Of a DNA stretch of 35,646 nt, positions 8,921-18,140 are shown in pieces; position 1 is the stretch's first letter, and each line of letters starts with the position of its first letter. The translations under genes were made by a program, and so were the position numbers. This stretch comes from Planctomycetota bacterium (GTDB lineage: Bacteria > Planctomycetota > JAJSAM01 > JAJVHW01), in NCBI GenBank assembly GCA_024280885.1, contig JAJRPF010000018.1, positions 1 through 35,646 of the forward strand, read 5' to 3'. The notes beneath the pieces were generated by a model. The model was not told where the DNA came from. It ran no database searches and saw only the letters and a program-made list of their open reading frames with translations.

Positions 8921-10786
8921 ATGCGTGTGAGCGGCGTCGTCCAGTGGTCTGAGAACCGCCGCTTGGTCGGGCTGACGCTCGTCCTCGTCGTGATCCTGGT
9001 GTACCTGCCCGGAATCGTTGGCGGTGCGTTCCACTTCGATGACGGCCATCACATCACCGATAATCCCGCCCTGCGCGACGCGGGCAATCTCTACTGGCTT
9101 CGCTACTTCGTGGACGCGACTCTCTGGAGTGGGGAGCGCGGAAACGTGATGTACCGGCCGATGGGCATGCTGCCGCACGCTCTCGACTACCTGACCTGGC
9201 GCGCCGCCACCGGAGACGGGTTCTACGCCTCAGGGTGGGTGCTCACGAACACGCTCCTTCATGCGTCGGTCGTATTGCTTGTCTGGCGACTGGCGCTTCG
9301 GCTGGGGCTCTCGAGCTTGGCGTCCGCGCTGGCGGGACTCGTCACAGCGCTCCATCCCATCCACTCCGAGGTGGTCAACTACGTCTCCGCGCGTTCGGAG
9401 AGCATGGCTGCGATCTTCGTGCTTCTGGCGCTGCATGCGCACTTGCGCTCGCGTGTGGCGGCACTGAGCGGACGCATCCTGTGGATGATGTTGGCGGGGC
9501 TTCTCTCTGTGTGCGCAATCACGTCGAAGGAGACGGCGGCGCTCTTCTTCCTCGCCGTGTTCTGGCTGGAGATCGTCGTCACGGGGAGGAGTTGGCCTGC
9601 GCGTCTGCGACGAGGGCTCCTGAACGGCGGCGTCTACTTCCTGGTCTTCGGCGCCGTCATGTTGCTGCGCAGGTACATGCTCCAGAGCACGGTGGCGTCG
9701 TTGGCCTACCTCACGCCCCGCGAGGGCGCCGACGTTCAGGTGGGCGGCGGACGCACGGTGCTCCAGAACCTCCTCACGCAGTCCCGCGTCGTGGTCGCGT
9801 ATTACCAGCAACTCGTCCAGCCGACGGGGCTGAGTGTCGATCATGACATCGCGATCGTGACGACGCCGACAGCGGCGGTCGTTGCCTCATGCGCCCTGCA
9901 CTTGACGCTCGCGGGGGCGGCGCTCCGGGAACTCTGGAAGGGGCGACGTCTCGTGCCGCTCTGTGCCGGGTGGTTCTGGATCTTCCTCGCGCCGAGCATC
10001 GTCGTTCCGCTCAACGTCGTCATGAACGAGCACCGACTCTATCTCCCGGGCATCGCTGTCTCGCTGCTGGCCGGAGCCGCTCTGGCGAGAGTGGTGACCG
10101 TTCTTGAGCGCCGACACGGACGGACGTTCGCGATCAGCGCCGTGGCGCTGCCTTTCGTGCTCTTCATGCCGCTCGTCATCCAGCGCAGTCAGGAGTGGCG
10201 CGACGACCTATCCCTGTGGACCGCGGCCGTGCGCCGCTCACCTCGGAGCGCGCGTGCGCACATGCATCTTGGCGCGTCGTTGTACGTGCGTCATCGCACG
10301 GTCCCCCGGGAAGAGCGCGTGGCGATACTTGATCGCGCGTTGGCCGAGTACCTGATCGCCGACGAGCTCCACCCGCGTTGGTACGACCTCCAACTCAACC
10401 TTGGCGGCGCATGGCTCGATCGTGCCCGATTGACCGGCAACTCCGAGGAATTCGAGAAATCGTTGGCGGCGTACGTGATCGCAGGCGAGATCGTGGGTTT
10501 GGACAAGGCCCGACCGCGGCTCTCGCGCGCGCTTGTCCTGACGGAACTCGAGCGCTACGACGAGGCGGTCGCGATCCTCGAGAAGCTCGACGAGGAAGAT
10601 GACGCCGTGACGACGATCTACGACGACGCGCTCGCTCGCGCGCTTCGCCGTAGGGGTGACATGGCGGGCGCGACCGCGGCGATGGAGCGCGTCATCTCAC
10701 TCGAAGAACCGCAGAACAAGGTCAGTGGACTGTTGACCCTCGGTTGGTGGCACTTCGAGGACGGAGACTTGGGCGCGTCGCAGTAA
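8921..10786 (+). CDS. TMTC/PMT-like membrane glycosyltransferase with TPRs, ended early by an in-frame TAA
   Basis: Predicted polytopic membrane protein of the GT-C type seen in TMTC O-mannosyltransferases: 621 residues to the stop. The first helix follows the N terminus (GLTLVLVVILVYLPG). It is followed by the acidic loop FHFDDGHHITDNPALR, the HPIHSEVVNYVSARSE block and SKETAALFFLAVF, all typical of the family. About ten hydrophobic helices reach to near residue 425, then TPR-like helices. The ATG at 8921 places the first helix normally. An in-frame GTG at 8888 is possible, and longer starts overlap gmd. The frame closes with TAA at 10784-10786 inside a TPR, and the same frame stays open and TPR-like to 10993. 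The gene therefore carries either a nonsense mutation or a base error (CAA to TAA). Confidence 0.82.
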   Translation: MRVSGVVQWSENRRLVGLTLVLVVILVYLPGIVGGAFHFDDGHHITDNPALRDAGNLYWLRYFVDATLWSGERGNVMYRPMGMLPHALDYLTWRAATGDGFYASGWVLTNTLLHASVVLLVWRLALRLGLSSLASALAGLVTALHPIHSEVVNYVSARSESMAAIFVLLALHAHLRSRVAALSGRILWMMLAGLLSVCAITSKETAALFFLAVFWLEIVVTGRSWPARLRRGLLNGGVYFLVFGAVMLLRRYMLQSTVASLAYLTPREGADVQVGGGRTVLQNLLTQSRVVVAYYQQLVQPTGLSVDHDIAIVTTPTAAVVASCALHLTLAGAALRELWKGRRLVPLCAGWFWIFLAPSIVVPLNVVMNEHRLYLPGIAVSLLAGAALARVVTVLERRHGRTFAISAVALPFVLFMPLVIQRSQEWRDDLSLWTAAVRRSPRSARAHMHLGASLYVRHRTVPREERVAILDRALAEYLIADELHPRWYDLQLNLGGAWLDRARLTGNSEEFEKSLAAYVIAGEIVGLDKARPRLSRALVLTELERYDEAVAILEKLDEEDDAVTTIYDDALARALRRRGDMAGATAAMERVISLEEPQNKVSGLLTLGWWHFEDGDLGASQ

Positions 10787-10993
10787 TTGCTCGGCCGCGC
10801 GTACGAAATCGCGAAGAAGACAAGGCAGTTCAAGCCGTATCTCTATCTCGCTCGCTTCCTCAATCTGATGGGCCAGTCCGGTGCCGAGCCGTTCGCGCGG
10901 TCTGCCGTGAAGCTGGGTTGGTCCGCGTCGGATGAAGAGGTGCTCTGGGTGCGAGGCGGCCCAACTCCGGGAGCCCGCACCGGCACCCGGTAG
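10787..10993 (+). pseudogene. Severed C-terminal TPR tail of the preceding TMTC-like gene
   Basis: Immediately after the TAA, in the same frame, 68 codons continue with LLGRAYEIAKKTRQFKPYL and further helical TPR-like sequence (LARFLNLMGQSGAEPFARSA) before TAG at 10991-10993. It starts with TTG and has no ribosome binding site of its own, so it is unlikely to be an independent gene. Codon usage with G/C third positions continues across the stop. I read it as the native end of the protein cut off by one codon. Confidence 0.75.
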
Positions 10994-11022
10994 GTCGGCG
11001 CGTTCCCGACGTCGTCCAGACG

Positions 11023-13356
11023 CTACTCGACGAACGCGTAGACCTTGCCGTCGATCGCGAGAACCACCTTCCCGAGTGCGAGGTACTTGCCGATCTTCGG
11101 GTGCCTTCGCAGCAGTGCGAAGTACGCATCGCCGAAGGACTTGACTGGCGTGCGCTCGGCGCGCAATGCGACCGTGTGCTCCCACCAAACTCCGCCCCGG
11201 GAGACGAACGTCCGGCCGAAGACATGCTTCACCAGCGCAGTTCCGCCCGTCTTCGCGAGCGCGGCGCGATCCCGATCGCCACGGTAATCACCGAGTTCCT
11301 TCAGTTCCTTGGACAGGTCCACCGCGCGGCGACCCGAGACCTCGTCTCCCGCTGCGCCCGCCTCCGCCGCAGCTCTGCGCAAGCGCGCGCCAGCCTTCGC
11401 TTCCGCAGCGGTCGGGGCCGGTGCCTTCTCTCCGGCGGGTCGGTCGTACCCTCGGTCATCTCCCTCCCAGCCGGGCGCGCCGCCGCCGCCGCCAGTCGAC
11501 GGTCCGAGGAAGCCGGGGCGCCGCCGCCGCGACTCTCCGGGGAGTGCGGACGTGCGGCTGATACGTGCGTCATCTTCGAGGATGAGGTAGCTCGTGTAGG
11601 GCGTCACGATGCCGTGGACTTTCGCGAGTCGTACGACCTCGTCCTTCGTCTCTGACGTCTCACCGCGGAGACGGATCTCCTCCAGCAGGAATCCGACCCG
11701 ACGGACCGCCCAGAGGCGCGGGAGGAACGCGTTCGCCGCCTGCTTCTCAGGGAAGCGGACCTCATCGACGATCGTGCGCGTTTCGCCGCGGACCTTGCCG
11801 GTCAGGCGGATCACGGCGTTGCCGGGCTTCTCGTAGCGACCGACGATCATCAACTCGGCGCCGTAGAATAGGTCGCCGAGCCGCTTCGGATGAACGGCCG
11901 TCGCGCCGACCCCCTCAACGCGCAGTTCGAGATCCGTCAGCGCCGGCTTGGCGAGCTTGGCGTAGAGGTTGGAGACCTTCTCCTCGATGTTCTCGGTCTC
12001 GGCAACATAGTCGCGCGTCCCACGGTTCTCTTGCGCCAGCCGATCCAAGAGGCGTGTGTTGACGTCGTTGCCGACGCCGAAGACGAAGAGCCGTGCCCGC
12101 GAACCGGCAGCCGCTGCGCGGGCGACGATGCGATCCGCATCCGTCTCGCCGATGGTCGGCAAGCCGTCCGTGACGAAGAAGACCATTGCCGGGCGACCGT
12201 CTTCGACGGATGCGGAGAACAGTTTGAGTGACGTTCGGAGCGCGTCGTCGATCGCGGTTCCGCCACGCGCCTCGAGCTTATCGATGAAGCGTTCCGCAGC
12301 GGTGCGGTTCTCGGCCGAAGCGGGCGCCAACGCGTCACGGAACGGGCGCGGCTCCGTCGCAAACGGCACGATGGCAAAGCGATCTTCCGGTCCGAGGCTA
12401 CGCAGGCAGTGGCGCAACGCGCCGCGCGCCTGTTCCATTTTCGCCCCGGCCATACTCCCCGATGTGTCCATCACGAAGACGACATCCTTCGGGATCGCCT
12501 CCGTGTCCGCGGACGGGCGCGGCGACAGCACTAGCAGGAACGTCCCAGGACCTGTCTCGCGATGTGCGATGACCGTCACGCCGACGTCCTTGCGCGTCGG
12601 GCGCCAGTAGAGGAGGAAGTCTCGATCGGGCGTCACGTTGCGTTCTTCCCAACCCACACGGACCTTGGTTCCGAGCTCCTTCGGGATGTCGATCGCATGG
12701 CTCGGCGAGAAGATGGACGTGATGGGGGCGTCGTCCTCGATCGTGACGGTGACAGAGACGTCCTGAAGCGGTCGGCTGGAGAACTTCTCCGTGTTGAGTG
12801 GGTAGCGATACGCGACGGTTCCGTTGTCTGCCGGAAGGACCTCTGCGTAGCGGATGTGGACGCGCTTTTCCGAGTGCGGCTCGATCGGGAAGATGCGTGC
12901 CTTGAAGAGGCCCCGATCCGCGTACTCGAGCAGCGCCGGATCGCGCTGCTGCCGGACGATATTCTCGTAGATGCTGCGGGCCTTCGCTGCATCTAGCAAT
13001 TCCGCCGAGAGCTCCTTGCCGTCCACCCACATGCTGAAGCGATCGATGGCCGCGTTCTCGGGCAGCGGGAACAGGTACGTGCCCTCGACGCGACGCGGAT
13101 TGTGATTGACGAAGACCTGATCCACGTCGGTCACCGCCACGCGCCCCTTCACCGTTACGGTCACGCGGTGGTACTTCACAGACAGTGGCACGTTGCGGAT
13201 GTCCGGTCGTTCCGGCGGATGCGGACGGATCACGATCAGGCCGTCGGCCAGCGAGGGCGTGGCCCCGGCCAGCACTCCTGCGAGTGCGAGTGTCGAGATG
13301 ATGAGCGTTCGAAGAGCCTGCTTCCCCGCAGGCCGGTGCGCCAGGGCGTTGGACAT
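11023..13356 (-). CDS. Secreted VIT and von Willebrand factor A domain protein
   Basis: A 777-residue exported protein. GGAGG lies six bases before ATG 13356. The signal peptide has the hydrophobic core LIISTLALAGVLAG and a probable cleavage after PSLA (residue 37). The VIT domain covers about residues 50-190 (VPLSVKYHRV, GTYLFPLPENAAIDRF, YENIVRQQRDPALLEY). The VWA domain covers about 290-465, with an intact MIDAS: D297-T-S-G-S301, a Thr in GGTAIDD (near 367) and Asp in VTDGLP (near 397). A glycine-rich linker (about residue 635) leads to an Ala/Lys-rich C-terminal part. This domain pair resembles inter-alpha-trypsin inhibitor heavy chains and is common in planctomycetes and myxobacteria. 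It probably binds a ligand or assembles proteins at the cell surface. The actual role is unknown. Confidence 0.93.
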   Translation of the reverse strand: MSNALAHRPAGKQALRTLIISTLALAGVLAGATPSLADGLIVIRPHPPERPDIRNVPLSVKYHRVTVTVKGRVAVTDVDQVFVNHNPRRVEGTYLFPLPENAAIDRFSMWVDGKELSAELLDAAKARSIYENIVRQQRDPALLEYADRGLFKARIFPIEPHSEKRVHIRYAEVLPADNGTVAYRYPLNTEKFSSRPLQDVSVTVTIEDDAPITSIFSPSHAIDIPKELGTKVRVGWEERNVTPDRDFLLYWRPTRKDVGVTVIAHRETGPGTFLLVLSPRPSADTEAIPKDVVFVMDTSGSMAGAKMEQARGALRHCLRSLGPEDRFAIVPFATEPRPFRDALAPASAENRTAAERFIDKLEARGGTAIDDALRTSLKLFSASVEDGRPAMVFFVTDGLPTIGETDADRIVARAAAAGSRARLFVFGVGNDVNTRLLDRLAQENRGTRDYVAETENIEEKVSNLYAKLAKPALTDLELRVEGVGATAVHPKRLGDLFYGAELMIVGRYEKPGNAVIRLTGKVRGETRTIVDEVRFPEKQAANAFLPRLWAVRRVGFLLEEIRLRGETSETKDEVVRLAKVHGIVTPYTSYLILEDDARISRTSALPGESRRRRPGFLGPSTGGGGGAPGWEGDDRGYDRPAGEKAPAPTAAEAKAGARLRRAAAEAGAAGDEVSGRRAVDLSKELKELGDYRGDRDRAALAKTGGTALVKHVFGRTFVSRGGVWWEHTVALRAERTPVKSFGDAYFALLRRHPKIGKYLALGKVVLAIDGKVYAFVE

Positions 13357-13505
13357 GGTTTTCCTCCGTCGTGCTCCCTTGGATGCAAGCCGTCCGGAGA
13401 AGTTCCGCGACAGTCGGTCTAGCCGCCCGATGAGCGTGAGAACCGCCCGGTCATGGGGCTTCACGCAGAGCTCCGGGGCGCTGCTTCGACGGCAAGCGGT
13501 CGCGC

Positions 13506-13991
13506 TCAGGAGCCCAGGCGGCTGGCGCAGACCTCGCAGACCTGACGCCGATGGAACGCGCCGTCGTCTGCGCGCTCCGTGATGCTGGCCGTCGCCGGCC
13601 GCCGCTCACAGACTTCGCACTTGGCGCTACCGGCGAGCCCCGCGTGATGCGCGACGACATTCGCGAGCACCTTCTGCATCAATGCCTTCTTGTCCGCGGG
13701 AGTCAGGCCTTGGAGCGCCTTGTCGAGGGCCGCCTGATCGATCTTGCCGTCACCGAAGATCTCGATCGTGGCCTTGCCGCGCCGCAACCGCTCCTCGCGA
13801 GCGAGCCAGCGCCGCCACCGCTTCACGGCGCGCTTGCGCTCCGTCGCGTCCGCACTCCAGCGGTAATCGAGACGCTGTTGCGTCAGAATGGCGAGTCGCT
13901 CGATCGCGCTGCGGCGATCGAACGCGTCGTCGCTCTCGAGCGCATCGACCAGCCGCTTCACGTGTCGGAGATCTTGAGGAGCCATCTCCAC
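13506..13991 (-). CDS. Small HEAT-like protein with a C-terminal McsA-type CxxC zinc ribbon
   Basis: 161 residues from a GTG at 13991; ATG at 13985 is the alternative and loses two residues. The N-terminal part (VDALESDDAFDRRSAIERLA and KRAVKRWRRWL) looks like a HEAT-type helical repeat of the sort common in planctomycetes. The middle is helical. The C terminus has CEVC then, 24 residues later, CEVC, framing RPATASIT. This matches the zinc-binding element at the N terminus of McsA/UvrB-motif proteins (CxxC, PAT, CxxCA). It probably binds zinc and perhaps a protein partner. No McsB or Clp gene lies nearby. It runs in the same direction as the VIT/VWA gene, 149 bp upstream of it. Confidence 0.78.
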   Translation of the reverse strand: MEMAPQDLRHVKRLVDALESDDAFDRRSAIERLAILTQQRLDYRWSADATERKRAVKRWRRWLAREERLRRGKATIEIFGDGKIDQAALDKALQGLTPADKKALMQKVLANVVAHHAGLAGSAKCEVCERRPATASITERADDGAFHRRQVCEVCASRLGS

Positions 13992-14041
13992 TGCAACCTA
14001 CCGCACGGTGGCGGTGCTGCCCAACTGAGGACGTCCGTCCG

Positions 14042-14069
14042 GCGCTGGCGCGCGTTGCTGCGCCAGCGC
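14042..14069. repeat. Perfect hairpin in a divergent promoter region
   Basis: A perfect 10-bp stem (14042-14051 with 14060-14069) and an eight-base loop lie between the divergent genes at 13991 and 14290. No T-run follows on either strand, so it is more likely an operator or mRNA-leader structure than a terminator. The rest of 13992-14289 shows no gene I can support. Confidence 0.5.
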
Positions 14070-14289
14070 GCTCGTGGTGAGACGCGGCCTACGCGGGTCG
14101 TCGTCTTCGTAAGGGGTGAGCTTGGATCAAGTTAGCTCGATCCTTGGGCCGTATCCTTCTCCGACGCGGACACGCGTGCAGGTGGATGGGGCGTCTCGGC
14201 ATGTATGCTGGATCTTCGAGCCAGCAAGGTGCCCCGCGGATCGTTCGCGCACCGTCAAAGTGCCCCGCGATGGCGGCCGAAAGAGACAC

Positions 14290-16086
14290 ATGAGCCTACT
14301 TCGGAAAGTCGCGTCGCTCTTCGAGAGCGGAGAGCGGGTGCGTGGCGCCCTCCTGCTGCTCGCGCTAGTCGTGGCAGCGGCTCTCGAGACCGTCGGGGTC
14401 GGGCTCGTCATGCCGTTTATTGCGCTCGTGACGAACCCGGAGTTGGCGGAGTCGAGCGCGCCTCTCCGCTGGCTGGGCGGCGTGCTCGGCGCGACGGATC
14501 ACGCTACGTTACTCATCGAGTGCGGAGCGCTGCTGCTCGTCTTCTACGCGTTCAAGGGGCTCTTTCTGGGCGTTCTCACACACGCGCAGAACACGTTCGT
14601 CTACGGCAAGATGGAGCGTCTGTCAGCACAGCTACTCCGTGCGTACCTGTCCGCGCCGTACGCCTTCCACGTGGGGCGCAACTCCGCGGAGCTCCAACGC
14701 AACGTGAACACGGACCTCCCGCTCTGCTTCAACTGGGTCGTCACGCATGCATTCCTGCTCGTCAGCGACACGCTGGTCGTGGTCGTTCTGAGCGCGCTCC
14801 TCGTCGCGTTCTCTCCGGCGGCGAGCCTCGTGGCCCTCGTCGTTCTCGGCGGACTCGCCCTCGTCTACGTCCGGCTCGTGCGATCGCGAACCGAGGATCT
14901 CGGAGCGATCGAGCAGCACTCGTTCGGCCAGATGGTCAAATGGGTGAATCAGGGGCTCGGCGCACTGAAAGAGACACGCGTGCGCGGAGTCGAGGAGTTC
15001 TTCATCGAGCGCTACGCCCGCGAGTGCGCCGAGTACGCCCGCGCACGCCGCACTCTCCAGACCGTCACGGAAGTACCCCGTCTCCTGCTTGAGACCGTCG
15101 CAGTCGGAGGCGTGGTGGGGGTGATGCTCGTGGCGGTGGCGCGCGGAGAGGACGCCGCTGCGCTCGTCCCGCTTGTGGCGCTCTTTGGCGCCGCCGCGTT
15201 CCGGCTACTGCCCGCATTCACGCGCATCATTCGCTCGCTGCATCTCGTGCGGCACTTCCGCCCGTCGTTGGACACCGTCCTCGCTGACATGCGCCTTCTC
15301 GACGGGATCCCGGAAGCGGAGTCGAGTCACGCCGGAGCGGAGGCGGCCCGCGTCGCGCTCGTGCGCGACCTCGAGTTCCGCGACGTTGGGTTCGGGTACG
15401 CGGGGGCCCAGGAACCCGTGCTGCGCGGAGTCTCGTTCCGGATCGAGCGCGGGCAATGCGTCGGGATCGTCGGTTCCTCGGGCGCCGGGAAGACCACGGT
15501 CGTCGATCTCATGCTGGGGCTCTTCGCGCCGACCACCGGCGGCATCTTCGCCGATGGTCGTGATGTCGGTGGCGACCTAGTCGGCTGGCGCCGCAACTTC
15601 GGCTACATCCCGCAGGAGATCTACCTCACTGACGACACGATCCGCCGCAATGTCGCTTTCGGCGTCCCGGACCACGCGATCGACGATGATGCGATCTGGC
15701 GGGCACTGCGCGCCGCGCGGCTGGACGACTTTACTCGTCAACTGTCAGGTCAACTGGATCACGAAGTGGGGGAGGGCGGGGTACGGATCTCCGGCGGCCA
15801 ACGACAGCGCCTCGGGATCGCGCGCGCTCTCTACCACGACCCCGCGATCCTCGTCATGGACGAGGCGACGTCCGCCCTCGACGCGCAGACGGAGCGTGCG
15901 ATCACCGAAACCACCCTTCGCCTCGCCGGGGAGCGCACCGTGATCATCATCGCACACCGACTCTCGACTCTGGAGGGCTGCGATCGACTCCTCTTCTTGA
16001 AAGACGGCGTGGTCGAGGCCGAAGGCAGCTACGCGGAACTCGCGACGGACTCATCGAGTTTTCGCGCGATGGCGCGGCTGTCGTGA
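14290..16086 (+). CDS. ABC transporter, fused membrane and ATPase domains (PglK/MsbA-type flippase)
   Basis: Half-transporter of 598 residues that likely works as a homodimer flipping lipid-linked glycans across the inner membrane. Six membrane helices lie in about residues 20-310 (LLLLALVVAAALETVGVGL near the start). The ATPase domain has Walker A GSSGAGKTT near 394-402, Q-loop GYIPQEIYLTDD, signature ISGGQRQRLG near 500, Walker B ILVMDEATSALD near 520, and the H-loop in IIIAHRLSTLE. The start MSLLRKVASLF at 14290 is chosen by family fit. The frame is open back to GTG 14116, but that stretch is unlike transporters. The glycosyltransferase neighbours point to PglK-like oligosaccharide export rather than drug efflux. 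Confidence 0.92.
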   Translation: MSLLRKVASLFESGERVRGALLLLALVVAAALETVGVGLVMPFIALVTNPELAESSAPLRWLGGVLGATDHATLLIECGALLLVFYAFKGLFLGVLTHAQNTFVYGKMERLSAQLLRAYLSAPYAFHVGRNSAELQRNVNTDLPLCFNWVVTHAFLLVSDTLVVVVLSALLVAFSPAASLVALVVLGGLALVYVRLVRSRTEDLGAIEQHSFGQMVKWVNQGLGALKETRVRGVEEFFIERYARECAEYARARRTLQTVTEVPRLLLETVAVGGVVGVMLVAVARGEDAAALVPLVALFGAAAFRLLPAFTRIIRSLHLVRHFRPSLDTVLADMRLLDGIPEAESSHAGAEAARVALVRDLEFRDVGFGYAGAQEPVLRGVSFRIERGQCVGIVGSSGAGKTTVVDLMLGLFAPTTGGIFADGRDVGGDLVGWRRNFGYIPQEIYLTDDTIRRNVAFGVPDHAIDDDAIWRALRAARLDDFTRQLSGQLDHEVGEGGVRISGGQRQRLGIARALYHDPAILVMDEATSALDAQTERAITETTLRLAGERTVIIIAHRLSTLEGCDRLLFLKDGVVEAEGSYAELATDSSSFRAMARLS

Positions 16087-16306
16087 CCTCGGAGAGAGGC
16101 TTCGTCCGGCGCGTACACTCGGGCTGCAGTCCGCGGCGCTCGTCGTCGATAGGAGGCGTATGGGGGCGGGCCCAAAGTCCAGAGTCGGCGCTCGGGCCGC
16201 CGGGCAGGCGCGGTAGCGTCGGCCCGGCGGGTTCGACGAGGACGCCGATCCCGAGACGGGTCTCGTCCCGTGGCGGCGCTAGACCGGGGCTCGCGGCAAG
16301 AATCTC

Positions 16307-17359
16307 ATGAAAGCGATCGATAGTGGGGACCACGAATTGGTCAGCGTGGCGATGGCCACGTACGGCGGCGGTCGGTTCGTCGCCGAGCAAATTCGATCGT
16401 TGCTGGCCCAAGAACTCCCGCTCGGACTAGAGGTTGTCGTCTCGGACGACGGCTCCACCGACGAGACCTTGAGCATCTGCCGAGACATCGGGGCCCAGGA
16501 CTCGCGTCTGCGCGTACTCGAGCCGACGCCCGAGCGACTCGGGGTGGCGGGGAATTTCGCACGCGCGATCGCGGCGACACGTGGCGCGTTCGTCGCGCTG
16601 TCGGATCAGGACGATGTCTGGGACCCGAACAAGCTCGCCACGCTCGTGGAAGCGCTTCGCGAGCGGCCCGCGGCGGAGCTCGTATTCTGCGACATGCGCG
16701 TCGTGCGACACGACCGCGGCCCGATCGCGCGCTCGTTTGTCCGGCATCAGAGGTTGGACGCTCTGGACCCGGTCGATCTGACACTCCGACGCCTCCTCAT
16801 CCGCAACGTGGTGACCGGTTGCGCGATGATGGCGCGTCGTTCTCTCCTCAACGCGACCTCTCCATTCCCCGCCGGCTGTCTCTACCACGATTGGTGGATC
16901 GCCGTCGTGGCGGCCACGCGAGGAGAACTGCTGTTCGTGGACCGCGCGCTGCAGGACTATCGCCAGCACGGCGGCAACGTCGTCGGCGCTCGTCAACTTG
17001 GCCTGTCGCAGATCGTGCCGCTGCTGCGCACGTCCCCGGCTGTTGCAGCGGCGAGTGAACCGAACTTTGACGTGGAGCGCACCCAGCGATATCTCCAGCG
17101 CCCGGACGTGTTCGACGCGGAGGAGGCCCAGGAGGATCTCCTCTTCGCCACGGCGTTCTTCCGTGAACTCGCCGACCCACGGCAACTGGGGCTGCGCCGA
17201 CGCATGCGACTCCTGCGCGACCGTCTTCGCTACCGATGTCGGGACACGCTGCGAGACCGAACGGTGGCGATCGCGAGCACCCTCGCACCGACGCTCAGCA
17301 GCGCACTCGCGCGCTTCGTCGTGCGCGTCACGGAGCCCGAGGATGGTTCGGCGCTATGA
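16307..17359 (+). CDS. GT2 glycosyltransferase, rhamnosyltransferase-like
   Basis: Predicted 350-residue cytoplasmic GT-A enzyme. It shows VSVAMATYGGGRFVAEQI, the nucleotide-binding VVVSDDGSTDETL, LGVAGNFARAI, and the metal-binding ALSDQDDVWDPNKL, which together are typical of alpha-L-rhamnosyl- and related polysaccharide transferases. The later block YHDWWIAVVAATRG and the YRQHGGNVVG motif also fit this subfamily. It follows the ABC flippase after 220 bp that hold no recognisable gene and overlaps the next gene by 17 bp, so it is probably cotranscribed with the methyltransferase. The Shine-Dalgarno is weak. The sugar specificity is inference from family resemblance. Confidence 0.9.
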   Translation: MKAIDSGDHELVSVAMATYGGGRFVAEQIRSLLAQELPLGLEVVVSDDGSTDETLSICRDIGAQDSRLRVLEPTPERLGVAGNFARAIAATRGAFVALSDQDDVWDPNKLATLVEALRERPAAELVFCDMRVVRHDRGPIARSFVRHQRLDALDPVDLTLRRLLIRNVVTGCAMMARRSLLNATSPFPAGCLYHDWWIAVVAATRGELLFVDRALQDYRQHGGNVVGARQLGLSQIVPLLRTSPAVAAASEPNFDVERTQRYLQRPDVFDAEEAQEDLLFATAFFRELADPRQLGLRRRMRLLRDRLRYRCRDTLRDRTVAIASTLAPTLSSALARFVVRVTEPEDGSAL

Positions 17360-18140
17360 GGACCCGCGATCGCGCAGACCGGACTTCGAGCGTCCGATCG
17401 GGACGCCCGGATGCGGGCACGGTGGGACCATGTTGAACCAGAGGGTCCGCTACGGACTCGTCCGCCGGCTCGTCCGGCACCACCGGGGAGGAGCGATCTG
17501 CGAGGTCGGTGCCGGGCGCCACGGCATGTCCCAGTACTTCCCGGGCATCCCGTTCGTGGGCGTCGATCTCGATTTTAGAGACTACGGAGGGCCGGCGGTG
17601 GCGCTTGCGCCCGAGATGCGCGGCGTCAAGGCGGACGCGCGGTTCATGCCGTTCCGCGACAAGTCATTCGATCTCGTCTTCTCTCTCGACATGATCGAGC
17701 ACGTTCCGGCGGACTGTCGTGCGGACGTGATCACCGAACTGGCCCGGATCACGCGGAGCGATCTCGTCGTGGCGTTCCCGTGTGGGACCGTGGCGAGGGA
17801 CGCCGATCGGCGGCAGGCTGCCGCCCTGGCGGCGCGCGGCGCACCCATCCCGGGCTGGCTGGCAGAGCACCTGGAGATCCGGTATCCGATGCCGGAGGAG
17901 ATGGACCGCCACTTCGGGGCGTTGGGTTCCGCTGTCAGTGTCGCGCACAATGAGAGTGTGCTGCTGCGTCGACTTGTCGCGTTCTCCGAGTGGAGCGGGC
18001 TCCCCGGCAGGCTCTTCGACCGTTACCTCCCGATGGGGCTGTTCGCCGGAGTCGATCTTGTCGGCGGCGGCGGGACGCGCCGAATCTATCACGTGCGGAT
18101 GGGGCGCGCCCATCCGTCTCGCAAGCCGCGTCGGTGCTGA
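17343..18140 (+). CDS. Class I SAM-dependent methyltransferase
   Basis: Predicted 265-residue methyltransferase, Methyltransf_11-like. The SAM-binding motif I is ICEVGAGRHGMSQYF, followed by the acidic end of strand 2 (FVGVDLDF), then DARFMPFRDKSFDLVFSLDMIEHV, a classic motif II/III stretch. ATG 17343 has GGAG seven bases upstream and overlaps the GT2 gene by 17 bp. ATG 17430 (MLNQRV, with GGTGGGA upstream) is the alternative and gives 236 residues. Its 3' end overlaps the convergent GT2 gene by 52 bp. It probably methylates a sugar or lipid of the glycan, but the substrate cannot be told. Confidence 0.85.
   Translation: MVRRYEDPRSRRPDFERPIGTPGCGHGGTMLNQRVRYGLVRRLVRHHRGGAICEVGAGRHGMSQYFPGIPFVGVDLDFRDYGGPAVALAPEMRGVKADARFMPFRDKSFDLVFSLDMIEHVPADCRADVITELARITRSDLVVAFPCGTVARDADRRQAAALAARGAPIPGWLAEHLEIRYPMPEEMDRHFGALGSAVSVAHNESVLLRRLVAFSEWSGLPGRLFDRYLPMGLFAGVDLVGGGGTRRIYHVRMGRAHPSRKPRRC

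Noticed and set aside
10784..10786. TAA in the TMTC-like gene as a recoded codon
   Set aside because: No recoding of TAA is known in bacteria of this sort, and all other genes here use TAA or other stops normally. A nonsense mutation or base error is simpler.
14116..14289. In-frame N-terminal extension of the ABC transporter from GTG 14116, with a faint BamE-like look (LDQVSSILG)
   Set aside because: Unlike ABC exporters, poor start context, and the downstream ATG 14290 fits the family. The resemblance is too short to trust.
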